A stretch of 60,000 nt of DNA from Tubiluchus corallicola (Eukaryota; Priapulida; Priapulimorpha; Priapulimorphida; Tubiluchidae): positions 281,001 to 341,000 of the forward strand of contig JAQGDQ010000191.1 in NCBI GenBank assembly GCA_030141605.1, given 5' to 3'. Within the stretch, counting starts at the first letter, position 1. Every line of letters begins with the position of its first letter. The notes beneath the pieces were generated by a model. It saw only the letters and a list, made by a program, of their open reading frames with translations. It was not told the origin of the DNA and did not search any database. Of the stretch, positions 26,185 through 38,300 are shown piece by piece. The translations under genes and the position numbers were made by a program.

Positions 26185-26321
26185 TTGTTTATGAAGAAAG
26201 ACATCATGTTGCGATAGTCGTTGATAAGTAGCATTTTGACAAAATGCCACAGCCAACCTTTAAATTTTCAGAGGGCTCCAGTCACCCGAGGGCGCTAATA
26301 CGTGTAGGAACGAGTTGGCAG
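26185..26321 (+). CDS. RERE: Atrophin exon 1 of the model (coding from ATG 26244)
   Basis: Acceptor TTTTCAG| ends at 26184. CDS 26244-26321 encodes 26 residues ending ..IRVGTSWQ, the first part of ELM2 (RERE reads IRVGPSHQ). An in-frame TAG lies 15 bases upstream of the ATG (26229-26231), so with this acceptor the ATG must be the start. A second acceptor, AATTTTCAG| at 26271, would instead let an upstream exon join in phase 1. The donor GTTCGT is weak, but the downstream exon fits exactly. The part 26185-26243 is 5' UTR in this model. Confidence 0.75.
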
Positions 26322-29300
26322 GTTCGTTTAAGTAAATAATTTATAATGTATAATACTTAAAAAAACTGAGTGCTTTAAAATACATTATTTTCATTTTATG
26401 CAGATATATAAGTTATTTCTAGTACTGGAGTTTACAAGCATAAATTCTACATTTGTATTTTCACTTATTTGTTTGTAATAATGGAACACAAAAAAATTGC
26501 ACATATATATATGTATATCCATGTTGACTCAGATCTACATACATAGCCTTACCTCATTTTACACACACCATTTGCCTAGAGCTTTCTAGCTTTCTTTCTT
26601 TTTCCTTATCAGTATTTATTTCGATTGTTATTTTCATTACTTTGTTATTTGGTTTTTTCCTGATTTTCTTTGAAAGTAAAAATTACAATAAGAGAGTGCG
26701 AACTACGAAACCATTATTATCCGTCTTCTCTTTTGTAAATCTTAGCCCTTCTCCATTATTGTTCACTCTTTTTGCTTCATCTATAGAATTGTTCAAACCA
26801 CAGTACGAGACAGAAAACAAAGCCAAAGAACGATAAATGGTTCATTTGTTAAACATTTCACAATTGAAAGAAATTTTCCTGCAGCAAAAGCGGGAAGAAA
26901 AAGTGTGTAAGTTTTCTGTTCAGGTTAAATGGTAACAAAATTACATTCGCCAGTTAAATTATCCAAGAAAACTATTTGCAGACTGTTTATTTTTGAAACA
27001 GCACTGCGTTGTCTTGATTTAATATAATTACTACACGTTATTATATGTGATTACTGTGAGTGAAAGGGCAAACTTGCTCAGCAAGGGATGCTTGTCTCGG
27101 ATACTTGAATGAAACGAGTTTACCAGCAAAAATGCATAGCACAATGAATAACTTTCTCACGCATCATGGTACATTGATATTCAAGTGTCATCTTAAGCTA
27201 CAGTACTTGCATTTACTAGCGTCTATTCTCAAAACATGACAAAAGAACCACCACAACTTTGTAAGTGCCATAGTTAATCCGAGTTTCCGCTGCCTTGTTT
27301 GACGTATGGCTAGTTGAAAAAAAAACAAGTAGAATGTAGCTCAAAATTTGCTGAAACAAGATTTTAACTTTTACCAAAGTACATGCTTATTTAAACTACG
27401 TTTAACAATATACTCGTGTTATAAAATAGCGGTGTAATTACTTTTCTGGGAAAAGAACTGTTCTTCGTTTTCTTTCAGAATTATTTGCAATATCACCTTT
27501 ATAAATAATCAGGTGAGCGTGTTTAATGAATTAGGACCACACTACGTCATGATCTACATCTTGATAATTATATTGGGTATCTTTATCAAGTTATTCACTC
27601 CTTTATTATGATAACCATTACAAGTTATATGCATCTTAAATGAGATTAATTAAGAGTGTCAACTGTTTAAATGGGAAACATATAAATAAATACATTTACC
27701 TATGTGTCATTTCTTATGTAAAGATGCAATGTTCTCATAATAATGTTAGATAAAGTAACTTCATTATATCATGATTCTTATAGATAGCTTTTAAAGTACA
27801 CCATCATCATTTGTATTTCTAGTTTACCGTTTAACCAAAAATCTGACCTCTGTTGACAGTAGCCATGGCCCACTATGGAAGAATAATTTTGATTTTTCTT
27901 TAGGCTCGATTGCCGCCATGCAACCCTTGTGTGAGGCCGCGAGATATGCCAGAAGTTTGTGCTAATCATGAAGCTTTGGAATGGCTGCCCACCAAGATAT
28001 CTGACTCAAGTCTCATCATGTATCTTCGGGCTGCCAGGTAACCATTGTAGATAATGCATAAAAACGTTTTGCATAGTCGATCATACAGGGCGATACATAA
28101 CTGTTTGCTGGAGGGATACAAAAATAAACAGTAATTGTGCAGAACAATTTATTGCATCAAAGTATTGTTTAAATAATAGTGAATCTATCATTAGTGTAAA
28201 AGCCACAGACATCTTGCGAAGCCTGCAGTCTTGAGGGGTGTGATTGAAGCAGGGACTGAAGAACTTAAGATCATTCAATGCACACAGGCAACTACACATC
28301 TTGCAGATGTCGCATAATCTTAGCTGTTGCATATTGAACAATAGCATGTATTTCTATCAATCTGAATCTGTCCACTCTGTCTTTCAAGATGTCTACCAAT
28401 GTGTTTAGCAGGTTGACATCCTGTTCTTTTCCAAACCATTCAGTTCAGTCGAAAAAAATTAATCCCGGTGTTGTCAGGTCACCGTTCCAGTCATATCCTT
28501 CAAGATTGCATGCTGTGCGAAACATGCGCAGATTTCACATTAACTTTGAGGGTACCACACTAACAGTGTTTCAGCAGTCCTGTGTACTCGTTGTGTCTAT
28601 GAACCCTAGCAAAAGTTATGTGCTCCCCTGTAGAATCTATGTAGAGCTCTAGGACTTTACAAATGTTCTGAACAACCTTTGAGTAACAACCTTAGTTACT
28701 CATAGTTAGTGGAAATTTTAATCGAATGAAAAACAGCAAAGCCAGCGACACTGTGAAAATGCCATTATTTATTGCTGAGACATTGCATAAGAAAATTAGA
28801 ATCCATTGTCAATCAACAAGTGCTCATCTGTAAGTAACACAGAAAGGATCTATTGGTGTTTCACTAGAAAAATAAATTAAAGTGAAATCAAGTTATCTTC
28901 AAAACATTAAAGCAATGATATAAAGACATAAAATTTGTAGAACTATAATTACACTTGCATTAATACAGAAAGATGCAAAAGAATGATTATGGATTTATGT
29001 AAGTGTAATTTTGCAGCTTTACCTTTCTGTATTTATGTAATGTAATTATATTTCTACAATTTTAAGGTCTGTTAATTATTGCTTAAAAATAACGGCTTGT
29101 AGATAAGTTGATTTCTGTTTAACTAGCTTCACCATCATTATACCAATAGATCCTTTCATTGGTGTTTTCAGGTGTGCACTTGTTGATTAACAATGAATTT
29201 GAGGCTGATCCGAAATGTTTCACAATAAATACTGGTATCTTCATAGTATCGTTGGCTTTGCTGTTTATCAATAGTTGCTTATTTTATAAAAATCATGAAC

Positions 29301-32300
29301 AAGCTATTCAATTTCATCAAGTAATTCTGAACTTTATTAACCGTTAGTAGCACTTTATGAAAGTTAATAATGAGAAGAGCTGTTAGTGAATTGCATATTT
29401 GTGCTACATATAGTAGTAATATGATTATTGAAATGTAAAGTCGTTTACATTTACTTGAACCTTAACCTCCTAGTTATAAACTAGGTGCTCTGTCAACTGA
29501 AAAACCAAGGATGCCCAATGATCAGATGATGAGAGCACGAAGTCTCATACTTGGCTGAAAAGCTTTTTTTCATGCTTTTTTCTACTCGGGATGGAGGAAA
29601 CACAGCATCAAGATATTGCATTTTTGTGACTATTTTAGTTTTGCCTGATCTATAACAATAATGTTTCTTTTATTCTCAGGAGTATGGCTGCATTTGCAAG
29701 CATGTGCGATGGCGGTTCCACACAAGATGGCTGCCTTGCTGCTAGTCGCGATCACACCACAATGAATGCTTTACAAAAGGTAAACCAGTTGAGTTTATCT
29801 CATCTTCATTACAACAAGACTCTGATCACAAGAATTACAAAATACTTTCATTAGGCTAACTGCTACACTTCATGCTTATTGAATTATAATAATCAAGATC
29901 AAGTTCTGACTGTTTTGTTGTAAAGCTTTGTAGAACTTTGACTGTGCTTCAACTGCATCTAAAAAGGTAAAGCAATTGCTGACATATCTATTTATAATAG
30001 TTACTTGAGACAGTTTCTTTAACATGCATACATTAACATTAACTTCTGTAAAGCATATATTAGCTGATAATAAAGAAGTTTCAATAGGAATTTAGGGAAA
30101 GACACTCCAAATTTGAGAAATGTGTGTTGTATTTCTTAGTTATTCACTCTTTCTGCTGCTCGTTTCTTCATTGTATTTGCGATATTTAATGAACATCTTT
30201 CAGGTTATTCATTTGTCTCAAGTTAAGTATAATCAACGACATTTTCTTTTACATTTTAAAGACCTATGATATATACATCTGATTTAAAGACATATGATAA
30301 CGTAGCAGATAAAATAACAATTGAAAACAAATACTATGATTATATTGCCATGATGTTTCCGTGAAGGTAAACTAAATTGAATCAGCACAACAAGAACAAA
30401 TACACTTAAAAAAACAAAACAAAGTGAGAACAGGTGCTCATTATGTTGCACAGCAGACACATATGCCTAGTGTAATAAGGCTAGCAAGTTTCATTGCCAA
30501 CCGTAGATTTTGTACATTCTAATATTTGCTGCGGGGAGGAATTCCAATTATTTACAGTTCGGTACTAGTTTTTATATTAGAATCTTATTTACAGTGACCA
30601 CAACTAGTAAATGGTTTCCAAACACAGACAGAAAAATGTTAGTCTCACGTATGTTAGGCTGTCTTAGATTAACTAACTTGGGCATTTGATCTGGTAAAGT
30701 GTAATTGAAAACCTGCCCACTTATTGCAAGCTTCCAATCATCCGTTCCTTGGCAGATCTCTACACTTGTTATATTCCCACTATTACTCAGCAACCATTTG
30801 CACGCACATAGACCAACCATTATCCCTGTCAGTGATTTAATACCAGCGCATAATACTTAGTCGAGCCGAGAGTCAATTCGGATGTAGAGACATGATTACG
30901 TGCCATCCTCTATACGGCTGTACACCACACGATCAATAGTACCGTCAAAGGCTATCAGTCGGTAATAGAAATGACTGTTTGCAGAAGAAAAATTCGTCAA
31001 GAGTCGGAACGATGCCAGATATCAGAAAGATTGTAGCTATCAAACTCTTCCCTGTCCGGATTTCTGCCTCGACTTGATGTGATAATTAAACGCTTGTCAG
31101 TGTCCAGCGCTTATGTAGTTAATATCGTACAGTTATTAACTAAATGATTCGTTTAAGTATTACCGCACTAACCTGCACTATCGGCATAGTTGATTTAGTT
31201 AGTTTTATTCATTTGCTGCCATAAGCATTGAGCTTCAGAAACTGGTTCGTTAAATTTGATGGTTTTAGATAGTATATCATATCATTTTCAATGGTTTTAT
31301 AGATTCATGTGTTTTGCGTTGTACATTATGTAAAAAATTTAGGAAAGTATGTATGAAAATTTGTGTTTTGATATAGAAAAAAACCTGCATGTAAGAAGAC
31401 TTAATAAATTGATGTGAAGTCAAAGTGTCAAACTATACAATATATATAGAACACTTTGATCACATCACATTTCATTTTAATCATTGGCCATGCTCGTATA
31501 AAATTCATGCACTAAGTTTTTATTGACAATTATTTTCTTTTGTAAGTTGTAAGCGACGCTGTTCATATTAGCATCGCACTATATTCTAAATTTTAGTTTA
31601 TTGATTCATGAGCTGCTTCAATTTTCCTAATGTTTCTGCCACTTTTTAAATGTTAGCTACTCTTTAATTAGCTGAAAATATTGTTAGCGCCCCATTAGCA
31701 GGTGCCATCATGTTCATTATTGTGTTTCTTCGCACGTCAGGCAAATCAGTTAAACTGCGGTGTTGCTCGATTTAGACTAGATTATCTCCTTTGTCAAAGA
31801 TTGTTAAGTTGAACCACCGAAAACAGGTTTTAAGTATCGATAAAGTAATTGCTACATGAAAAGGTATGCGTGTAATTGTGTGAGACGGGTTAGTATGTGT
31901 GTCAGCTGGCAGACCCGACTTGTATAGAGACATCCAACAATGTTTTATGTGGTTTTAGCTTCTTTCACCCGAGGCACAAAACTGCTGTTAAGTGCAGTCA
32001 AGTGAAGATGAATTGCGAAAATGATGGCGGTCTCAACCGATCCATTGTTAATTATTGAGCAGTTGAGTAAAGTTTAACTAACCTCATTAAGGCTTTACCT
32101 GACAACTGTGTTAATCAACCTTTCAACTGATTAAGAGCAAAAAAATTGAGTATGGCCTACTCTAAATAAAATTTAGAAAAATTGGTTGATGTTTTTAATT
32201 TGCCACTGTAATAGTGTTGCTGATATTCTGTTCTACATCTCTGGAACAAAAAAGAGTAATAGGTAACATTTTACAACACTAAGCATAAGTTTTAGCAGTA

Positions 32301-35300
32301 GGTACTAGGTACATATAAAACGATCTTCAATGGACCGCAGTGACACTGACTAATGAGAAAATTTTACGGGCACTGATGTTAGCTGACTGTAGTACTGTTT
32401 TTCTTGCTGATGCTGTGGTGGTGCCTTACTTTCTCGTTGCACCATAGCAGAATTCCAAAGGCATTTGGTTTAGCCTTTAAAGCTATTAAAAAAATCTGAA
32501 TATTAGTGAGTGTCATAATTAGTTATTTGACAAGCTTCTTTTGTCATCTTTTGCAGCTGCATGAGCACAAGTACGATACCACTAAAGCGCTACAGTCACT
32601 TGCACGCAGTCCTCCTCTTAGAGGCATTGAGCATAAGTGGAATGAAGAAGATACGGTAAGTGTTATTGATGGACACAACTTTGTTGCTATACTGTTTGAG
32701 AGAAGAGAATGGCTAGAGTATAACCGGAAAGATGTTTTTAATTATTGTCAGTGATGAGATATAACATGGATTGTAATTTACTGAAAATCGAATTCAAAGA
32801 TAATGAAATTGTACTACAAGTGGTAAACGATTTTAAATTGTAAATGATGGACTTCAGTTTACAGTTTCTCTTAAGTGGCGTGACAGACTAATTAGACGAA
32901 AGCTGTGTATTTGCAGTTTTAGTAGAGTTCATTTCCCATAGAAAACCTTTTCTAGAACAAAAAAACCCACAAATCTTACAAACATGAGGCACAGAGCAAT
33001 TTATTCGGTATGTCTCAACTGGCTTACCAATCATTAGGCAGTTAGTGATTAGTGACCAGAGTTAAGCAGTTAGTCCCTAATAACTAGAAAATATCAATGA
33101 GCTGACACCAAGAGCAGTGAATGGCATGAAAATTCACACACACCATACAAAGAATACAGTACTTTGTAATTTATAATATGTCTTTCTGGCCTGTGGGGAA
33201 GTATCAGCTACTATTAGTTAGTAAATCCTTTTGGGAGTATTCTTCTCCTGGTGTTGAACTTACGAACCAATTTTCTTGCAGTAAACAAAACACATACTTA
33301 ATAAAAATTGAGTAAGCTAATAACGTAAAATATGCAATGTGTATGCCGCTTGAAGCAATATAAAACAATGTCAGTTAACCATTGATTTGATGGCTATCTT
33401 TGTTTCAAAACTCGATAAATAGTGGCCCATATAATACCGTCATAAACTTGATGAAAAACATCTTCTATTCAACTCCTACTGATTATCTAATTCTAGACTT
33501 TTTACAAATTTTATTTCGTTTTACAAAAGTCTTGATTAACAAGCCACATGTGTATTGGAATGTTCGTTGTTAATTTCGTGCCGAGATGGCAAGCAAGATT
33601 TATTGCAGCGCGGCGAGAAAATAAAATTTCGAATTCGACACTTGTCAACTTTGACGTCTAATTTATTGCGAATCATATCTTTAGGCGTAACAGTGCCATT
33701 GTAATTCACAGACTGCATGGAGCTCTTACGGAAAATGATTCGCTTTGGGAGACTTTAATGATTAATACGAGTGGCTACTGAAATACGTGTCTGTTAGAAG
33801 ATGTAGGATAAAAACGTTTTTTCTGTTTATTGTGAATGCGCATCAGATTTCTTCGTGCCTTTTAAACAAGCCTGTGGCACCAAATTTTAAATTTGTTTTT
33901 TTATATTCCAGAAATTGTTTGTGAAGGGCTTGAGACAGTTTGGAAAAAATTTCTTCAAGATACGAAAGGAGTATCTCCCGCATAAAGAAACGGTAAGTAT
34001 GTTTGCAGTTAAACTGTTTTTATAATATGCTATTATATTGTTACTGCAGAATTTTTACTAAATAAGTTGCATTTTTACGTATAAAAAATACTAATTTTCT
34101 ACAATATAATGCAATCACTGCAGTTAAAAAATTGGTGATATAGTTATGATATATAGACATAGCACTTTACCATACTCTAAGGTTCTAAAAAGTAAAATAT
34201 TACTCTCTGCTTTATATACTGATAGAAACTAATGTGCAAGGATTACTCAAGGCAGTAAGTTTTCCTATAACCAAGGTTACGAGTACATTGGTTATGTCAT
34301 CGCTTAAAATCTGGGAAAGTATAATGTACTGCAGTACTATTCAGGGTGTATCATCAGAATTAAAACATTTCGCTGAGTCGCTGTTATGCTATCACCGGAT
34401 TTCATTTATTCTATCTTTTTGTCACTTGATTCAAGTTTTGTTTTTTCCTCATTAAGTAAATTCATAGCATTATAAAAAAACTCTGACATGTTTGACTTTG
34501 TTACTAGATAATAATATTTTCAGATTTGTTTCTGTGTGTGATAAATGTCTGAGCACCGTGTATTCATCTGTTGGCCATTAATGGCATTAACTAGCTTCTC
34601 TCAAGAGTTCTGGCATCGCTTTTAAATGATCATTATCCTGTAATGTCAAGCTGTTGCAATTGGCGGAATTATGACATCGCGCTGAAATAGCGTCTAATTA
34701 GCTGAGAAATAATCAGTTACAATAAAAAGTTAAGCGCCATTTAATTGCATCCCGTCATTTATTGCATCTGTGAATTGCCGCCTTATCGAGTTGTCAGCAG
34801 TCGTTTTCAACCCTGTCAAGCTGCTGTCAGACTCGAGAGCTTCTATTGAATTGGTTCATCCCTTTGCTGCCTGGTTGTTATGTTATCATTGCCAGCTCAT
34901 GTTTAAGAACAGTACATTACCGTTTGTTAGAGGGAGCCCCACTAGGCAAGTAGGGGTGAATCAATATCTCTTACATTGTGAACGTTAAGCTTTGCTCGGA
35001 CTTGGAAGCTGCTGTCATCCTGGATGTTAGCGTCATTTTGCGGTTACATCCGACAGTGTCTCTTCTTAGATTTGTAGTTATATTGTTAACTTTTACACAT
35101 TTGTTGATTTTAAAATGGATTTTGGTGTTATTACCAGTGCAGAAGTGCTAAATAAATCATAGCACTTAATTTATTTGAACAATTTTAAAGTCTTTTTTGG
35201 AAAAATTCAACCATAGCTTTCGGACATTAACTTGTTGTGTCTACTAATCACACTCTTACTTAACAAATATATATTTTTTAATTTTTAGAGACGTTTTTGT

Positions 35301-38300
35301 AAATTTATTTGCAAAGTTTTTTCTTGCTACGTTCTCTCACATTTGCATCCTAGAGTAGAATAATAAATTATTAGTCATCATATATAGTACTTAATTTGTG
35401 ATAGCTTCTTCGTTTTGTGAGTCGTATGTGTGGGTTTCTTTCCAAAAGCCTTTAAAACTGAGTTCTATAAAAGTACTGCACTGTAAAAAAAAATATCCAC
35501 AGCTATAAACAGCTATATTCATTATGTTTACTGGGCTTTGGTTTTACATTGAGTCAGAATTGTTCAACACCAAATTATTTGTTATCCAACTCCAAGTTTT
35601 CTAGTTTGTTTGCATGGTCAGTGAGAATGTCTGTTGGAGATCAGCACAACTGATTGACTGGAGCAAAAGGAATTTGATGTTAAAAATATGTAACCCTATT
35701 TATGGTAGACATTTTTATTACATTGTTTACATATGTAGACATATTATTATTGTTATTAACATAATAATTATCTGGAGGAAGCAGAAAAGGTGTAATAGAC
35801 AGCATTTTTAAACAATATGTCTGGTTTTAATGTGCATTATGTGAACGAAGTGTCGTGGGAGAATTGGTCATTACAGCCAGAGGAGAAAACACTGATAGAA
35901 TCAGATAAGTGTTTTTTATGAGGTAACTGATAGATAACAAAGCGATTACACGATGATGATGATGATTTTTCTAATGTTACAATGAGGGATCTGCAAAGAA
36001 GAATGCTAGTACTGATCATGGGTTTTGTCCATTCGTTGACTGTCATTCTCAAGCATGCTTTGTCATTGTTACTTGAGCAGCATGGTTTAATTTGGGATTC
36101 TGTTCAAGGAGGGATTGTAATCAAGCACTGAAAGGCTTCACTAAATGGAAGTCACCCTAGCGGCTTCAATCTGTCGAGTGCTATTAAACTGCCAACTAAG
36201 ATGGCTTCCGTATTTGCAAAGGTTTTGTGGCGGGCGCAGTTAATCTATATAGCGTTATTTCCGGTGTGTAAATGAAACAGTTGCAGCAGTGCACAAATTT
36301 CTTATTGCGAATTGTTCCTACAGCCAATTTGTTAAATTACCTGGGTAATAAAAGTGCTATGTTTGTTTCATAAAAAAATGTTGCAGTACTAACCACAGTG
36401 ACAATAACAGAGCAGTAGCAGCTCTAACAATAGCGATAACAGCGAAAGCAGTGAAGATAGCACTGATAGTTGCAATGATGATGACAAAAACTGCATCAGT
36501 ATGCAAAAGCTACCAATATGACTGCAAATATGCATTAAAAGTTATTATTTTTTTACTCCACTGAAATTCTTCTACTCATCCGAGCAGAGAAGCCAGCAGG
36601 TAATAGTTTTTAAGTTTCTTTATACTTCTCATGGAACTGAACTCGTGACTTTTCACATGAAAAGTGGCTTAGCTATTAATAAGAGTTACTAGACTATTAT
36701 GGGCCATTAAACCATTATCATTAAAATGGTGACAAAATGATTAATTTTGTCACCATCAAATTAGATAAAATTTGTGATTAGTTTACTGGTGTACCTTTTC
36801 ACTACTATTTTCGCTCAACAAAGCTGTGTACTTACCAGGTTAGAAGTGCCCTTTGAGAAGCTAATGCGAAAGATGTGATGAAAAATGTTTCTTTGCCTGT
36901 TCGTCGCGTGACTTTTGTGCGCTAATAGTTGAAACAACCTTTCTGAATTAACGTTGGACGTGATTTATTGGCTGGTAATGTTTCTTACATCGCCTGATTG
37001 AATAAAGTAAAATCAGCGTGAATGCAGTGCCTCTTGAAAGTAGAAAGAGATCTTCTTATTTATAGTAATTGAATAGTTACTGTGTGAGATCAAAGAAGAA
37101 TGCTAACAGCATTCATCATCTTTAGTTATTATTGACAGTGCGTAAAGGTCTACTAAAGGACTCTTTTAGGTAGGCTAAGCCTTATCTTGCAAAATTACCC
37201 GCGGAAGTTGACAAGTGGTTGCGGATGGTGAATGAAATTATATCATTGCCGCTATGCGTAATGCTTATGCAGATTTCAGTTCATTTTGCACAAAACGTCG
37301 GGCGCTCGAAGCTTTAAATCGATATTTTACCAAAGCCGAGTGAAATTTGATTTAGTCGACGGGTAATCATTTTTCCGCCTGCAAAGCCACATCGAACGCT
37401 TGCGTGTTTCCACAATGTGTTAGAGATCAGTAAGAATTACCCAAGCCTCTCTTCATTGATCGCCTGAGAAATAACAGCGAGTTCCTTCTCTCATTATTTG
37501 TTGTGTGCGCATTGATCAATATGCTTGCTTGAGCGAATAAAACCAACGTAGCTATTTGCATAATGAGTATCGGCGTGTTTTACATAATTAGTACTCGTTA
37601 ACAAATGCAGCATTTGGGTATATCATGGATTCTATGGGCTGTTCATTAGCGTCAAATAAAGAAATATCCATTACACATATAAATGACACAAGATTCAATT
37701 CAATTTTATTTGCCTCATACAGTTCAACAGAAGGTTTGCTTAAACATGGTTAGTTCGCCTTAAAAAATATAAATATTATAAAAATACGCATTATACTAAG
37801 ACTGCCCCAAACTTTGCCAAATGTTTGGAAAATTTCCAATGTTTTTCGATTTTTAAGAGTTGGACCTAAATTGGGCCATATTGTGCAAAGCTTTTCTTAT
37901 TGAAAGTACAAAAGTTTTGGCAGCGTTAACCAGAATCTTGACAGAAGAATTAGCAATTGTATGAGCAGTAGTAATAATGTGTACAGTGAGACAAATATGA
38001 GCAGCATTCTGTTTCCTAATAGTAATGTATACATACATGTTGGTTGAAGCGGGTGCTGAGTAAACAATGAGTTTCCCAGCATAGTACTTATCGCAATCAT
38101 TGCAATCACTATATGTATAGCGGATCATCTATCAATAATACTATTACTAATAAGTTCATGTCTGCCATAACATTTCTTGTACAGTATAACATATAGCCAA
38201 GCTAGTTACTGTAACAGTAGACTGGTTTAACCCTTCTTTGCCCAAACAAAGTCGCCAGCATTAAAAGATCTGTTCAATACCTGAAGATGACTTCTGTTAT

